In this document: positions 42,409 to 51,109 of the stretch, in pieces
Layout: each line of letters begins with the position of its first letter
How positions within the stretch are numbered: position 1 is the first letter of the stretch
DNA from: Ectothiorhodospiraceae bacterium BW-2
Lineage (GTDB): Bacteria; Pseudomonadota; Gammaproteobacteria; Thiohalomonadales; Thiohalomonadaceae
DNA length: 64,000 nt
Direction: 5' to 3'
Assembly: GCA_008375315.1 (NCBI GenBank)
Contig: CP032507.1
Location: 3,558,071-3,622,070, forward strand
Notes under the pieces: generated by a model
The model's input: the letters and a program-made list of their open reading frames with translations, nothing else
Databases searched by the model: none
Told to the model about the DNA's origin: nothing
Program-made: the position numbers and the translations under genes

Positions 42409-43050
42409 TTACCAGTTATAGTCAGGCATATCCCAGTCGTGAATCACCTGCTTTTGGTTTGCCTTATACCAGTCAAACTTGTCGGCATACTCATTCGCCC
42501 CCTCCGCTTCGCCAGCTTTAATCACCTTTTTCAGATCCTCAAACCCCTGCAATAGCGCCTCAGGGCGAGGCATACAGCCGGTAATATAGAGATCGACTGG
42601 TAGATAGTGATCGAGCCGTTTAATGGTGTTATAGGAGTCCCAATACATACCGCCATTAATAGTGCAGGAGCCGAGACCGACGACATATTTGGGGCTCTGC
42701 ATCTGTTCATAGGCGCGAATCGCCCGCTTCAAAGTTTTAGTCGAGAGATAACCGGAGATCACCAACAGATTCGCCTGTCGTGGCGTAGGTCGCCACTGTA
42801 CGCCGTAGCGATAGGCATCGAAGCGAGGGGTCATCAGCGGCCGCATCTCAATCGCGCCGCAGCCAGTTCCAAAGCCTAAAATCCATAGCGATTCAGATCG
42901 CGCCCAGTTAAAGAAGCTCTCCACAATGCGGCCATACGCCGCCGGCATCACCGTAGGTGGCGCTTCACAAAAGTAGTCCCGCAGCGGCTCGACTTCAAAC
43001 TCAATGCCGTCCGGCCCTTTAACAACCCTCTTTTCTAGTTCAGGTTTCAT
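42409..43050 (-). CDS. NuoB/MbsJ-like small subunit with altered cluster ligands
   Basis: A 213-residue homologue of the subunit that binds the cluster nearest the active site. Three cluster motifs are visible: FGTGCGAIEM, GSCTINGGMYWDSYN and TGCMPRPE. In NuoB the first motif has two adjacent cysteines (CCAIE) and in group 4 hydrogenases two cysteines in CxGCxIE; here the position just before AIE is Gly and only one Cys remains. The cluster would then have three protein ligands from the canonical set, leaving one iron open, unless the upstream Cys in YFCEAPP substitutes. The rest of the fold is normal. It starts 3 bp after the NuoH-like gene. Confidence 0.85.
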   Translation of the reverse strand: MKPELEKRVVKGPDGIEFEVEPLRDYFCEAPPTVMPAAYGRIVESFFNWARSESLWILGFGTGCGAIEMRPLMTPRFDAYRYGVQWRPTPRQANLLVISGYLSTKTLKRAIRAYEQMQSPKYVVGLGSCTINGGMYWDSYNTIKRLDHYLPVDLYITGCMPRPEALLQGFEDLKKVIKAGEAEGANEYADKFDWYKANQKQVIHDWDMPDYNW

Positions 43051-43053
43051 CGG

Positions 43054-43965
43054 CTACACCCAGAGAATGGCGGCAATGCCGAGTGGCACTGCCCAAATGA
43101 GAAACCAGCGAATCGACTGTTCCACCCGAAAGCGGGGGAAGACTACCCCGACCAGTAGCGATACGCAATAGATTAAAAATACCTTAATCGCAAACTCGCC
43201 CCACCCCGCTGCGCCACCAAAAAAGAGGTTCATATAGACCACGATTTTGGCGATAGGGAAGATAGCCCGATTGGTCTGCATGAGCGCCAAATAGGAGGAG
43301 TGGTACTCGGTAGGGGGGCCGATAGGGATCTCCTGCGGTGCTAAGACCACATCAAAAGGCGGACGCATCATTGAACCTAGAAAGGAGAGCATCGCAGCCG
43401 CAACCGCCAGTGGATTGGTGAAGAGTGTCCAGTTAAGGTACCCCCCCTGTTGGGCTGCCACAATCTCGGTAATCGAGAGGGTCTGATACTGCAACGCCAC
43501 CGCAAAAACAGCCAGCGCAAAGGGGAGTTCAGACGCTGTGACCTGCGAGAGCCCCCGACTAACCCCGATAGCGGCGTTCGGGTGGCCACTCTCACCGGCA
43601 CCGAGAGCCATGCCTAAAGTGCCGAAGAAGACGAAGTAGAGCGCTAGAATCAGATCGCCGGCAAAATTGAAGTTAGAGAAGTAGATCGAGCCGTAGATCG
43701 TCGGCACAAACAGCAGCAGCCCGACGCCGCCACTGAGACGAAACACCGGCCCTAGATAGAACATCACCCCGTGGGTAATCGAACTGCGCAGAGCGTAGTT
43801 TTTAACCAAATCGACATAGTTCTGCCAAATCGGAATACCGTGCCGACGACCAACACGGGCAGCAATCTTCTGCATTAGCGCCGTCAGCAGCATCCCATAG
43901 TTAACTACAATAAAGAGCGTCAACAGGGCATAGGGGATCTTCATCCACTCAAATTCAGGTACCAT
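43054..43965 (-). CDS. NuoH/MbsM-like membrane subunit
   Basis: A 303-residue, about eight-helix membrane protein linking the hydrophilic arm to the pump modules. Family hallmarks: RVGRRHGIPIWQNYVDLVKN with the conserved amphipathic loop after the first helix, GLSQVTASELPFALAV, MRPPFDVVLAPQEIPIGPPTEYHSSY with the conserved Pro-Phe-Asp and Glu residues (here with hydrogenase-like rather than NuoH-like spacing), and a last pair of helices. It is 3 bp downstream of the double pump gene. Similar to EchB/MbhM as much as to NuoH. Confidence 0.85.
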   Translation of the reverse strand: MVPEFEWMKIPYALLTLFIVVNYGMLLTALMQKIAARVGRRHGIPIWQNYVDLVKNYALRSSITHGVMFYLGPVFRLSGGVGLLLFVPTIYGSIYFSNFNFAGDLILALYFVFFGTLGMALGAGESGHPNAAIGVSRGLSQVTASELPFALAVFAVALQYQTLSITEIVAAQQGGYLNWTLFTNPLAVAAAMLSFLGSMMRPPFDVVLAPQEIPIGPPTEYHSSYLALMQTNRAIFPIAKIVVYMNLFFGGAAGWGEFAIKVFLIYCVSLLVGVVFPRFRVEQSIRWFLIWAVPLGIAAILWV

Positions 43966-43968
43966 CGG

Positions 43969-46900
43969 CTAGATCCTCCCCTGAAGCAGAAATACAACCA
44001 CAATAAAGGCGACTAGATGAATGGCATAGCTCTGGCCACTGCCATCATAGATCCGGCGAACAAAATCGGCCAAGGTGTGCAATAGATCGGTCACAGTCTG
44101 CCAAAAACGGGTCGCCAGTGGCAGCGTCAAGAAGCCGAGAGCCTTGCGATAGGGGGCAAAAAAGTTCCAAGCAAAGTGGGTAGTTTCGGGTCGATAGGGG
44201 CGTTCGGCGGAGAAGACGATATTAAACTGCTTCACCTTTTGTGCCCGACGATTGACAAATAGCAACCAGCTAAAGAGAGTCATAAATATCACCCCAATGA
44301 TAATCATGATCGATATCGGGCTCCAGTAACCGAACGGGCTGGTAATAGTCAACCCCTCCCAACCGAGCGGTGTGTCGGCAAAGTATTGCACCAACCACTC
44401 ATCGACCCGCCGCAGGGCAAGGCCGGGAACTAGCGCAAAGATCAGCAGTAGCACCACAAAGATCATCTGCGGCACCACAATCCAAAAGGGTGCCTCTTTT
44501 ATTTTGCGATGCTCATCTTTAAGCTGCCCTAGGAAGATGGTGTGAATCAACCTAAACAGATAGAGGAACGCGATAGGCCCTGCAAGGAAGATAATCACGA
44601 TCGGCAGACGATACTCAGCACTCATAATGGCGTTATAGAAGATCCAGCGACCGCCAAAACCGGAGAGCGGCGGTACCCCAGAGACAGCAATAATACCGAT
44701 TAACACCGCAATAAAAGAGAGCGGCATGAGGGTGATCAACCCCCCCATTTGGTACATAAGCCGAGTGCCAGTCCGTTTAGCCACACCACCGATAGAGAGA
44801 AAGAGCATCGATTTATAGATGTAGTGGTTAATGACAAACATTAGCGCCATCAGCCAACCTAAGTGGTTCATCAGTGCTAAACCAAACAGCGCATACCCCA
44901 TTTGACCGATTGAGGAGTAGGCGAGCAGCCGTTTTGCATCCTCCTGAAAGGCGGCCATCAGATTACCAATCAGCGCCGAGAGCGCCCCAATCCAGAGTAG
45001 CAGATGGGTCAGTTCTAAACCGTAGAGCTGCTGCTTGCCCATATTTAATAGCAGCATCATTAAACCAAACAGTCCCGCTTTGAGCAGAATCCCCGATACC
45101 ATCGGTGAGACATCGGTCTCCGCTTCAGCGTGGGCACCTGGGAGCCAGATATGGAGCCCTGCGGCGGCTGTTTTGGTCATAAAACCGATAGCTAGCAGCA
45201 GAAAGACCCACGGGGCGACAGGGTCTGAGAGCGATGAGAGCGTGGTTAGCGCCATCTGTGTCTCGCCATTTCCAGCCAGTGCAAAGCCGGTCAGAATCAG
45301 AAACGCTCCCCCAAGCGAGAAGGCCAGATAGGAGAGCGCATGGGGCTCCGACTTAGCACCGCGCAGAATCAGATAGTAGGAGCCTATGGTGAGCAGCTCC
45401 CAAGCGGCAAAGAAGGTAAAACTATCCTCAGCCACAATTAACATCGCTAACCCAGCGTACATTAACATCGTCGCAGGGTAGAAGCCGAGTCGGCGACCAT
45501 GGGCATGGTAGCTAGCGAGTAGAATAATCGGGCCACCAACCAAGATAATAATGGCGTAGATAAGCTGCAGCGGGTTGTACTCCTGATAACTCAGTAGAAA
45601 CCACCCCACCATACCGGCAATCGCCAAACTGTTTTTAACTTTAACTGGCAGCCACTCCAGCAGCAGAAAGCTTAGGGCAAAGAGCAGCGGCAGCGCGTGC
45701 AGCAGATTGTTCTGGTTCGAGAGCTCCCCCCAAAGATAGCCAACGCCCCAGCCAGCTAGCAGCGTCGCAAACACGACCGCTAGTTTGTGCGCAGCTAAGA
45801 CAACCTCCTCAGGCGGCGGCTCCCGTTTTAATACATAGCCGAACCAGCGGAACAGATAGGTCGCCTCCAGTAGCGAACCAAAGAGCATTAATCCCAGAAT
45901 AAGTAGCCGATCACCGGCGGCTAACGCATGAACTAGCTCCCATTTGGCATAAAACCCGGGAAAAGGTGGCAAGCCGATAAGAAGCGCGATAAAGCTAGCA
46001 AAAGCGAAGATAAGCAGTGGATGGCGACGCAGCACGCTCCATGCGCTTAGCTCCCGCCGCTCAATGAGCCCCGATAGCCAGAACAGCCCCGCCTTAGCAA
46101 TCGCCTGAGCCACCAACACCCCACCGGCAATAAATAGTAGCTGGTCCCCTAGCAGATCGCGCTGTCCGATAATCAGCAGCAGCAGCCCTAACTGGCCGAT
46201 CGATGAGTATCCGAGCAACCTTCGGTCATCCTGCTGCGATAGCCCTAACAGATTGGCAGCCACAAAGGTAGTGACACCGATGGCACTCAGTAGCGGTAGC
46301 CAACTATCCCCCCCCATTAAGACCATCTTATCGACAGCAAAGAGCATCGCCGCTCCGGTCGATACCGAAAAGAGCGCCGCGAAGGCGGGGTGTGCCGACT
46401 GATAGATATCGAGCCCCCAACCGTTGGCGGGAAAAGGCTTTAACTCAATAATAATGGCGATAAACATCAAAAAGAGTGCTAACTGCATCGAGGAGTTAGC
46501 CAGCGTTGGTAGCGCGCTAATCTCGTCGATATTGAGAGTGCCGGTGGCGTGATAGGCGAAGATAAGGCCAATTAGCAGCATAATCGAGACAACTTGTGCC
46601 GCGATAAGGTACTTAAACCCTGCCGATAGCGCCTCCTCTCTTGCCGTTAACAGAATCAGCCCCGCCGTCGCGATAACCATAAGTTCGATAAAGACAAACA
46701 GATTAAAGAGATCTCGCGTGAGAATGATCCCCGCCGCCGCCATGGTAAAAATAAGCAGCACCGCCATCGCACGCCGTCCCATACGATAGAGAGTATCGCG
46801 TAGATAGATAGCGGCCATCAGCGCAAAGAGGCAGATAAGAGTGAGCATGGCCGCTTCGGCTAGGCCAATTGAGAGGGCGATCGAAAAGGGGGGCAGGTGC

Positions 46901-47094
46901 CCTGCAGTAAAGATCTGCACCGCAGCTCCACCAGAGTCGGCAAAATAGAGCAGCCACTGCCCCGAAATCGCCCCCATTAGCAGCAGTGCGGCTAGGGTGA
47001 TCAGATAGGCGCTGTTTCGGCGATGATCCGGCAGCAGCCCCAACAGAAAGGCGGTACCGAGAGCGACTGCGATAATTAACAGTGCGTTTACCAC
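43969..47094 (-). CDS. Double MrpD/NuoN-type proton or sodium pump subunit
   Basis: A 1041-residue membrane protein in which two antiporter-like modules are joined. Module one (about 1-470) has the key Glu in FVFIELMVIAT (about 137) and Lys in IIIELKPFPANGWG (about 217). Module two (about 500-950) has Glu in FFAAWELLTIGSYY (about 566) and Lys in FMTKTAAAGLHIWLP (about 640). Both carry SSIGQ broken-helix motifs (GYSSIGQLG and AYSSIGQMG). The last ~90 residues form an amphipathic stretch and final membrane helix like the lateral extension of MbxH'/NuoL. Most relatives encode the two modules separately, so the fusion is unusual. It overlaps the NuoK-like gene by 7 bp. Confidence 0.85.
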   Translation of the reverse strand: MVNALLIIAVALGTAFLLGLLPDHRRNSAYLITLAALLLMGAISGQWLLYFADSGGAAVQIFTAGHLPPFSIALSIGLAEAAMLTLICLFALMAAIYLRDTLYRMGRRAMAVLLIFTMAAAGIILTRDLFNLFVFIELMVIATAGLILLTAREEALSAGFKYLIAAQVVSIMLLIGLIFAYHATGTLNIDEISALPTLANSSMQLALFLMFIAIIIELKPFPANGWGLDIYQSAHPAFAALFSVSTGAAMLFAVDKMVLMGGDSWLPLLSAIGVTTFVAANLLGLSQQDDRRLLGYSSIGQLGLLLLIIGQRDLLGDQLLFIAGGVLVAQAIAKAGLFWLSGLIERRELSAWSVLRRHPLLIFAFASFIALLIGLPPFPGFYAKWELVHALAAGDRLLILGLMLFGSLLEATYLFRWFGYVLKREPPPEEVVLAAHKLAVVFATLLAGWGVGYLWGELSNQNNLLHALPLLFALSFLLLEWLPVKVKNSLAIAGMVGWFLLSYQEYNPLQLIYAIIILVGGPIILLASYHAHGRRLGFYPATMLMYAGLAMLIVAEDSFTFFAAWELLTIGSYYLILRGAKSEPHALSYLAFSLGGAFLILTGFALAGNGETQMALTTLSSLSDPVAPWVFLLLAIGFMTKTAAAGLHIWLPGAHAEAETDVSPMVSGILLKAGLFGLMMLLLNMGKQQLYGLELTHLLLWIGALSALIGNLMAAFQEDAKRLLAYSSIGQMGYALFGLALMNHLGWLMALMFVINHYIYKSMLFLSIGGVAKRTGTRLMYQMGGLITLMPLSFIAVLIGIIAVSGVPPLSGFGGRWIFYNAIMSAEYRLPIVIIFLAGPIAFLYLFRLIHTIFLGQLKDEHRKIKEAPFWIVVPQMIFVVLLLIFALVPGLALRRVDEWLVQYFADTPLGWEGLTITSPFGYWSPISIMIIIGVIFMTLFSWLLFVNRRAQKVKQFNIVFSAERPYRPETTHFAWNFFAPYRKALGFLTLPLATRFWQTVTDLLHTLADFVRRIYDGSGQSYAIHLVAFIVVVFLLQGRI

Positions 47095-47447
47095 TTCAGA
47101 TCCTTAAAGTTATCGATATTTAGGGTGCCACGACTCTCGAACAGGCGATAGGCGTAAGCGAGCATGAGCGCAATAATCCCCACGCCGATCACAATCGCAG
47201 TCAATACCAGCGCCTGCGGTAGTGGGTCAATAATCAGCCTATCTGCCCCATTGAGTAGAGCCTCGCTATCGAGAATTGGCGCAGTACGGCCATGCATATA
47301 CCCCACCGCAACCAGCACCATATTGACACCGGTATTGGCGATGGAGAAGGCGATAATCATCCGCAAAATATTTCGGTGCACCAGTGCGCCATAGAGCCCT
47401 AGCAGAATCAGCAAAAAGCCGGTAGTCATGGTAATGGTGGTAATCAT
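47088..47447 (-). CDS. MrpC/NuoK-like membrane subunit
   Basis: A 119-residue protein with three membrane helices (about 5-24, 28-50 and 75-105), of the NuoK/MnhC fold: GLYGALVHRNILRMIIAFSIANTGVNMVLVA split by the usual short loop, then PLPQALVLTAIVIGVGIIALMLAYAYR. The conserved Glu of the second helix in NuoK is not at the usual place. It corresponds to subunit G of MBH/MBX/MBS complexes. The gene overlaps its neighbours by a few bases on both sides. Confidence 0.85.
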   Translation of the reverse strand: MITTITMTTGFLLILLGLYGALVHRNILRMIIAFSIANTGVNMVLVAVGYMHGRTAPILDSEALLNGADRLIIDPLPQALVLTAIVIGVGIIALMLAYAYRLFESRGTLNIDNFKDLKW

Positions 47448-48154
47448 TGCTCTGGATCTCCGGTTTCGGCGAAGTGAATCAGCATTGAGCTAAACTCCGC
47501 CCCCACTTTAAGCCCGATTAGAGAGTAGATGATCGGAATGGCACCAGCGGAGAAGAGTTGACCAAACTCGCCCAGAGGTAGAATACGGTTATCGAGAAAG
47601 CCCCCCCCGATAACCATACCGGCCACCCCGATAGAGACAAACAGCAGACCAGAAGTCGATTCGACCCTCGTAATCAGACGATGGCTAAAGTGTCGCATCG
47701 GTTCGGAGAGTAGCAGCAGCAGTAGCGCAGAGGCGAGAATAGCCCCCCCCTGAAACCCTCCACCTGGGGTCAAATGGCCATTGATAAAGACATAGACCCC
47801 CAGCAGCAGAATGAGTGGCACCAATAGATCTTTGCCGGTAAGCAACAGCTCGCCGGCATCGGGACGCGGCTGCCTCCGATTGACCGGACAGGAGCGGGAG
47901 AGCACTAGCCCCACAATCGCCGCCGTCAAGAAGAGGACCGTGACCTCCCCCAGCGTATCAAGACCGCGATAGGTAACAATAATTGAGGTCACAATATTGG
48001 CCGCCCCAGTATCACCAGCACTCGCCACTGCATAGTAGTGGCCCGTTTTATTCAGCGACTCATCGGCCTCAAAAGTTAGGTTTAGCGAGAAGAAGATTGT
48101 TCCCAAACCGATAAGTAGCAGTACTATTAACGCCTGTTTAATCATCTGCCCCAT
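47444..48154 (-). CDS. MnhB-like subunit with an MbhE-like N-terminal part
   Basis: A 236-residue protein that appears to merge two small subunits. The first ~85 residues resemble MbhE (GAANIVTSIIVTYRGLDTLGE), and about 105-225 match MnhB/MbhF with the diagnostic GHLTPGGGFQGGAILASALL and GLKVGAEFSSMLI. About six membrane helices. In archaeal operons E and F are usually separate genes. The first 17 bp overlap the MbhD-like gene and an alternative ATG is at 48145. Confidence 0.82.
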   Translation of the reverse strand: MGQMIKQALIVLLLIGLGTIFFSLNLTFEADESLNKTGHYYAVASAGDTGAANIVTSIIVTYRGLDTLGEVTVLFLTAAIVGLVLSRSCPVNRRQPRPDAGELLLTGKDLLVPLILLLGVYVFINGHLTPGGGFQGGAILASALLLLLLSEPMRHFSHRLITRVESTSGLLFVSIGVAGMVIGGGFLDNRILPLGEFGQLFSAGAIPIIYSLIGLKVGAEFSSMLIHFAETGDPEQ

Positions 48155-48395
48155 CCCGCACTCGGCCTAGTACAAAGAAGAAGAGAAAGGTGGTCAAGCC
48201 ACTACCAATCGCCGCCTCTGTCATCGCCACATCGGGAGCGGCGAGCAGGAGAAACTGCACCGAAGCGAGCAGCCCCACAAGTCCAGAGGCAAGGATGGTT
48301 ATCGGCAGCGAACGCCTGCCGCCGACCGCCATCACTGCCGCTATCAACATCGCGACGGCAACCATTAGCGCTATCGCCTCCACGATAAGTGTCAT
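48138..48395 (-). CDS. MbhD-like (DUF4040) subunit
   Basis: An 85-residue protein with three membrane helices of the MbhD/DUF4040 family (related to the end of MrpA): the conserved LASVQFLLLAAPDVAMTEAAIGSGL with Asp and Glu, followed by LTTFLFFFVLGR. It lies between the MnhG-like and MnhB-like genes and overlaps both, in the order seen for subunits C-D-E in MBH/MBX/MBS operons. Confidence 0.82.
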   Translation of the reverse strand: MTLIVEAIALMVAVAMLIAAVMAVGGRRSLPITILASGLVGLLASVQFLLLAAPDVAMTEAAIGSGLTTFLFFFVLGRVRDGADD

Positions 48396-48736
48396 TGATG
48401 TGCCTCCTGCCGTTCATCCTCTTCCAGTTTATCGACCCGATTGAGGGGAGAGAGCCTGATACCGACGCGGTGCGATGATCGGGCAAGAACCTGGGATGAG
48501 AGTGGATTGGTAAAGATTAAAAACAGACCGATCAGCAGCAACTTCCACCCCCATTCGGGCTGTAAGCAGGCGATACCAAACAGACTGAGCAGCGTACCGA
48601 GTGTGGTGGCCTTAGTGCCTGCCTGAATACGGTTATAGATGTCGGGCATCCTCACCAAACCCAAACCGCCTAGCAGCAGAAACAGCGTCCCCACCATCAG
48701 TGAGACTCCGCCGACTAAACTAAGAATAGATTCCAT
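48392..48736 (-). CDS. MnhG-like antiporter subunit
   Basis: A 114-residue protein with three membrane helices and the MnhG signature GLVRMPDIYNRIQAGTKATTLG, then FLIFTNPLSSQVLARSSHR. It ends in a charged cytoplasmic tail. Equivalent to MrpG/MbhC. Overlaps its upstream and downstream neighbours by 1 and 4 bp. Confidence 0.86.
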   Translation of the reverse strand: MESILSLVGGVSLMVGTLFLLLGGLGLVRMPDIYNRIQAGTKATTLGTLLSLFGIACLQPEWGWKLLLIGLFLIFTNPLSSQVLARSSHRVGIRLSPLNRVDKLEEDERQEAHQ

Positions 48737-48996
48737 TAAAATCCACGCTCCTGATAGCGAGCAAAGGCGATAACGCCCAAAAATGAGAGCAGGGCATAGA
48801 CCAGAGCGACATCTAGGTAGATGCCACGATCACTCACCCAAGCGATAAGAACGATAAGGGTAATTGAGATAATGGTTAACACATCAAAGGCCACGACCCG
48901 ATCAACGGCTGTCGGCCCCTTAACAAATCGCCACAGTGTTAACAAAAACGCCACACCGGTAAAGAGTGCCGACACGATAACCAATCCATCAACCAT
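48736..48996 (-). CDS. MnhF-like antiporter subunit
   Basis: An 86-residue protein with three membrane helices and the MrpF/MnhF signature RFVKGPTAVDRVVAFDVLT with the conserved Asp, followed by VALVYALLSFLGVIAFARY. The ATG at 48996 is used; the longer frame to 49098 would overlap the MnhE gene by over 100 bp without family similarity. It corresponds to subunit B of MBH-like complexes. Confidence 0.85.
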   Translation of the reverse strand: MVDGLVIVSALFTGVAFLLTLWRFVKGPTAVDRVVAFDVLTIISITLIVLIAWVSDRGIYLDVALVYALLSFLGVIAFARYQERGF

Positions 48997-49492
48997 AAAT
49001 AATCTCCAGATAGCGCTCAAATCCAGCAACAATCGTGGCGGTCGCCACCTCAATATCGTCGCTCTCGACTCTGACCCAGTGGACATAGAGCCACTCATCT
49101 TCGATCTTGACCGTCAATGTTCCCGGAGTGAGGGTAATGGAGTTAGCCAGCATTAGGCGTCCCATGCGACTTTTCAACCGAGTACGCACCTTAACAATAC
49201 CCGGATTAAGCGGCAGAGCCGGATTGAGGACAATCGCCGCTAGCTTAAAATTGGCAACCGTTAGCGCCTTAAAGAAGTAGCCGTAGTAGAGGAATCCCGC
49301 CTTTACAGCCGCCGCGCTAAACCGAAACTCAGTAAAAAATGAGAGCGAATGTCTGAATAGGATGACAATCACGGCAGAGGCGATCACACCGCTCGCCACC
49401 ACATCAAACTCGACCGAACCGTTGAGCATCAGCCAAAATATGAGCAGAGTCGCAAACATCACCAGCTGCCTGAGCTGTATCATTAAAGTCAC
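48989..49492 (-). CDS. MnhE-like antiporter subunit
   Basis: A 167-residue MrpE/MnhE-family protein and the first gene of the operon. Two or three N-terminal membrane helices (about 5-50) are followed by the typical cytoplasmic domain: AAIVLNPALPLNPGIVKVRT, MLANSITLTPGTLTVKIEDE and LYVHWVRVE. Subunit A of MBH-like complexes. The 204-bp gap upstream to the cytochrome gene should hold the operon promoter, but I see no convincing consensus. Confidence 0.86.
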   Translation of the reverse strand: MTLMIQLRQLVMFATLLIFWLMLNGSVEFDVVASGVIASAVIVILFRHSLSFFTEFRFSAAAVKAGFLYYGYFFKALTVANFKLAAIVLNPALPLNPGIVKVRTRLKSRMGRLMLANSITLTPGTLTVKIEDEWLYVHWVRVESDDIEVATATIVAGFERYLEIIYG

Positions 49493-49695
49493 CGGCCTCT
49501 TAAGTTATAAGGTTACACTAAGCTATCCAACGAGCCGCCATTGTAGCAGCCGAATATTACAGAAATATCACACGAAGCAATTTTTTTTGCCCCAGAGGGG
49601 GGGAGAGCTCGGTGCCAAACAGAAAACTGGCCGCCACTCTACAGCAACGGCCAGCTATCGACACTGATTTAAATCAAATCAAGCCAAGAACGAGC

Positions 49696-50841
49696 CTAAA
49701 ACTCTCCGGTAGCTCCAGCGATCATCACGTCCAGCATCGCCTGATTGACCCGAATTGCGGTCTCAACGACTTGAGGTGGAAGCAGTTTGCTGTTAATTAA
49801 CATATCGAGATTCAACATCATCAGCCAAGTAACCCCCTCCTGATCTTCAACCATGGAGATACGGCAGGGCATATAGCTCGCGAAGATCGGATTAGCGATA
49901 ATCATCTCCCGCGCATCCATCGGATCACAAAATTGATAGATACTTAGGTGTGGCGATTCGACATCACGAGCGGCTAGCTCCTGCGACACCTGCTGCTCTC
50001 CCACCATCTTCAGGTTGAGCTCCACCGCTTTAGAGCGCATCGCATCGATAGCATCCTCAATGCTCACCCCATCTTTAAGCGGCATCTGCGCTACCGTTTG
50101 GGTGATATCTGAGATCGTTAGTTGGTCTGTAACCACCTTTTTGCTCTGCTTCGCCGCTGCCTCTTTGGCCGCCGCCATACGGGCAACCATCCGCTCATCG
50201 ACCCTCGGCAGATAGGCATCAGCGCCGTTAATAATACGGCGATCATCTAGCGAAGCGGCATAGGCGGTCAAATTGATAATATCCTCGTCGCTAAAACGAT
50301 CAAACAGGGTGTCATCTGGGTCATCATCGTGAATACGCAACCGAGTCTGAAACATCTTTAGGTTCTGAAACAGATACTCGGTGTGTTGTCCAGCTATCGC
50401 GGGAACACCGCGAGAGTCTTTGCCAAAGCCATCGCGGCGGTGACAGAAGCGGCACTCATCATCGTAGATCGCCTCCCCCTTTACCCTATCGCCACCAAGA
50501 CTAGGTTTAATATCGAACTGAGCATCACGAGAGAGATCGATCGAAGAGAGGTAGTAGGCGACATCTTCAATATCCTGAGCAGACATTGAGCCGATACCGG
50601 AAGTCATCATCATGGTCGGATTGACTCGAACTCCCCCCTTATACTCGTTAATGGCCTTAATCAGATAGTCCTCGCTCAAACCGGCAAGGCGGGGCGAGAG
50701 GCGTCCAGGGGTTCCCTGGCCATACTGGCCATGACAGATAGCACAATTTTTGTTAATCAAATAGCCATTTTCCAAATTGGCCGCTAAGAGCGAGGTACTC
50801 ATCAGCACAAGTACCATTACAATAAAGTATCGTTTCATCAT
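49696..50841 (-). CDS. Exported diheme cytochrome c fused to a DUF302 domain
   Basis: A 381-residue periplasmic protein. Signal peptide about 1-20; heme motifs CAICH (33-37) and CRFCH (about 130) in two class I cytochrome c modules; an intervening helical region; and a C-terminal DUF302 domain (about 285-365: YQFCDPMDAREMII, PCRISMVEDQEG, WLMMLNLDMLI). DUF302 proteins are common in sulfur oxidisers and sometimes linked to sulfur or heme handling. It is divergent from the sulfide-oxidation operon over a shared 268-bp region. The fusion of cytochrome c and DUF302 is unusual. Confidence 0.82.
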   Translation of the reverse strand: MMKRYFIVMVLVLMSTSLLAANLENGYLINKNCAICHGQYGQGTPGRLSPRLAGLSEDYLIKAINEYKGGVRVNPTMMMTSGIGSMSAQDIEDVAYYLSSIDLSRDAQFDIKPSLGGDRVKGEAIYDDECRFCHRRDGFGKDSRGVPAIAGQHTEYLFQNLKMFQTRLRIHDDDPDDTLFDRFSDEDIINLTAYAASLDDRRIINGADAYLPRVDERMVARMAAAKEAAAKQSKKVVTDQLTISDITQTVAQMPLKDGVSIEDAIDAMRSKAVELNLKMVGEQQVSQELAARDVESPHLSIYQFCDPMDAREMIIANPIFASYMPCRISMVEDQEGVTWLMMLNLDMLINSKLLPPQVVETAIRVNQAMLDVMIAGATGEF

Positions 50842-50966
50842 TCAATATCCTGATAGTTTTGCAGTGTAAGTTTTGCGTATGCGAAAAGCGTTAAAAGCAG
50901 CCATTGTGCGAATTTTATAACAAAAGTCAACAACAACCCCAACAATCAACAAATAACCATAATATA

Positions 50967-50986
50967 ATATAATAATATTATTATAT
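50967..50986. promoter_or_regulatory. 20-bp AT-only palindrome between divergent cytochrome operons
   Basis: A perfect 20-bp inverted repeat made only of A and T, centred between 50976 and 50977, in the gap between the minus-strand cytochrome-DUF302 gene and the plus-strand NapC-FccAB operon. Position suits an operator for both, though low complexity alone could produce it. Confidence 0.45.
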
Positions 50987-51109
50987 ATCACTTTTCTTAA
51001 CCTCGTAACCGCGATATAAAGCTATTGCATAACCGGTCAACGCTATGTTAACTTCACACACGAATGGTTAACATCTAAACTTAAACGCAAAAGTTATTTT
51101 ATTGAAGAT

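Noticed and set aside
40681..43050. Group 4 [NiFe] hydrogenase
   Set aside because: The C-terminal DPCxxC nickel ligands are absent from the large subunit.
40681..49492. Ordinary NADH:quinone oxidoreductase (complex I)
   Set aside because: NuoE, F, G and J/L/M-type separate genes are missing, Mrp subunits are present and quinone-site His/Tyr are replaced.
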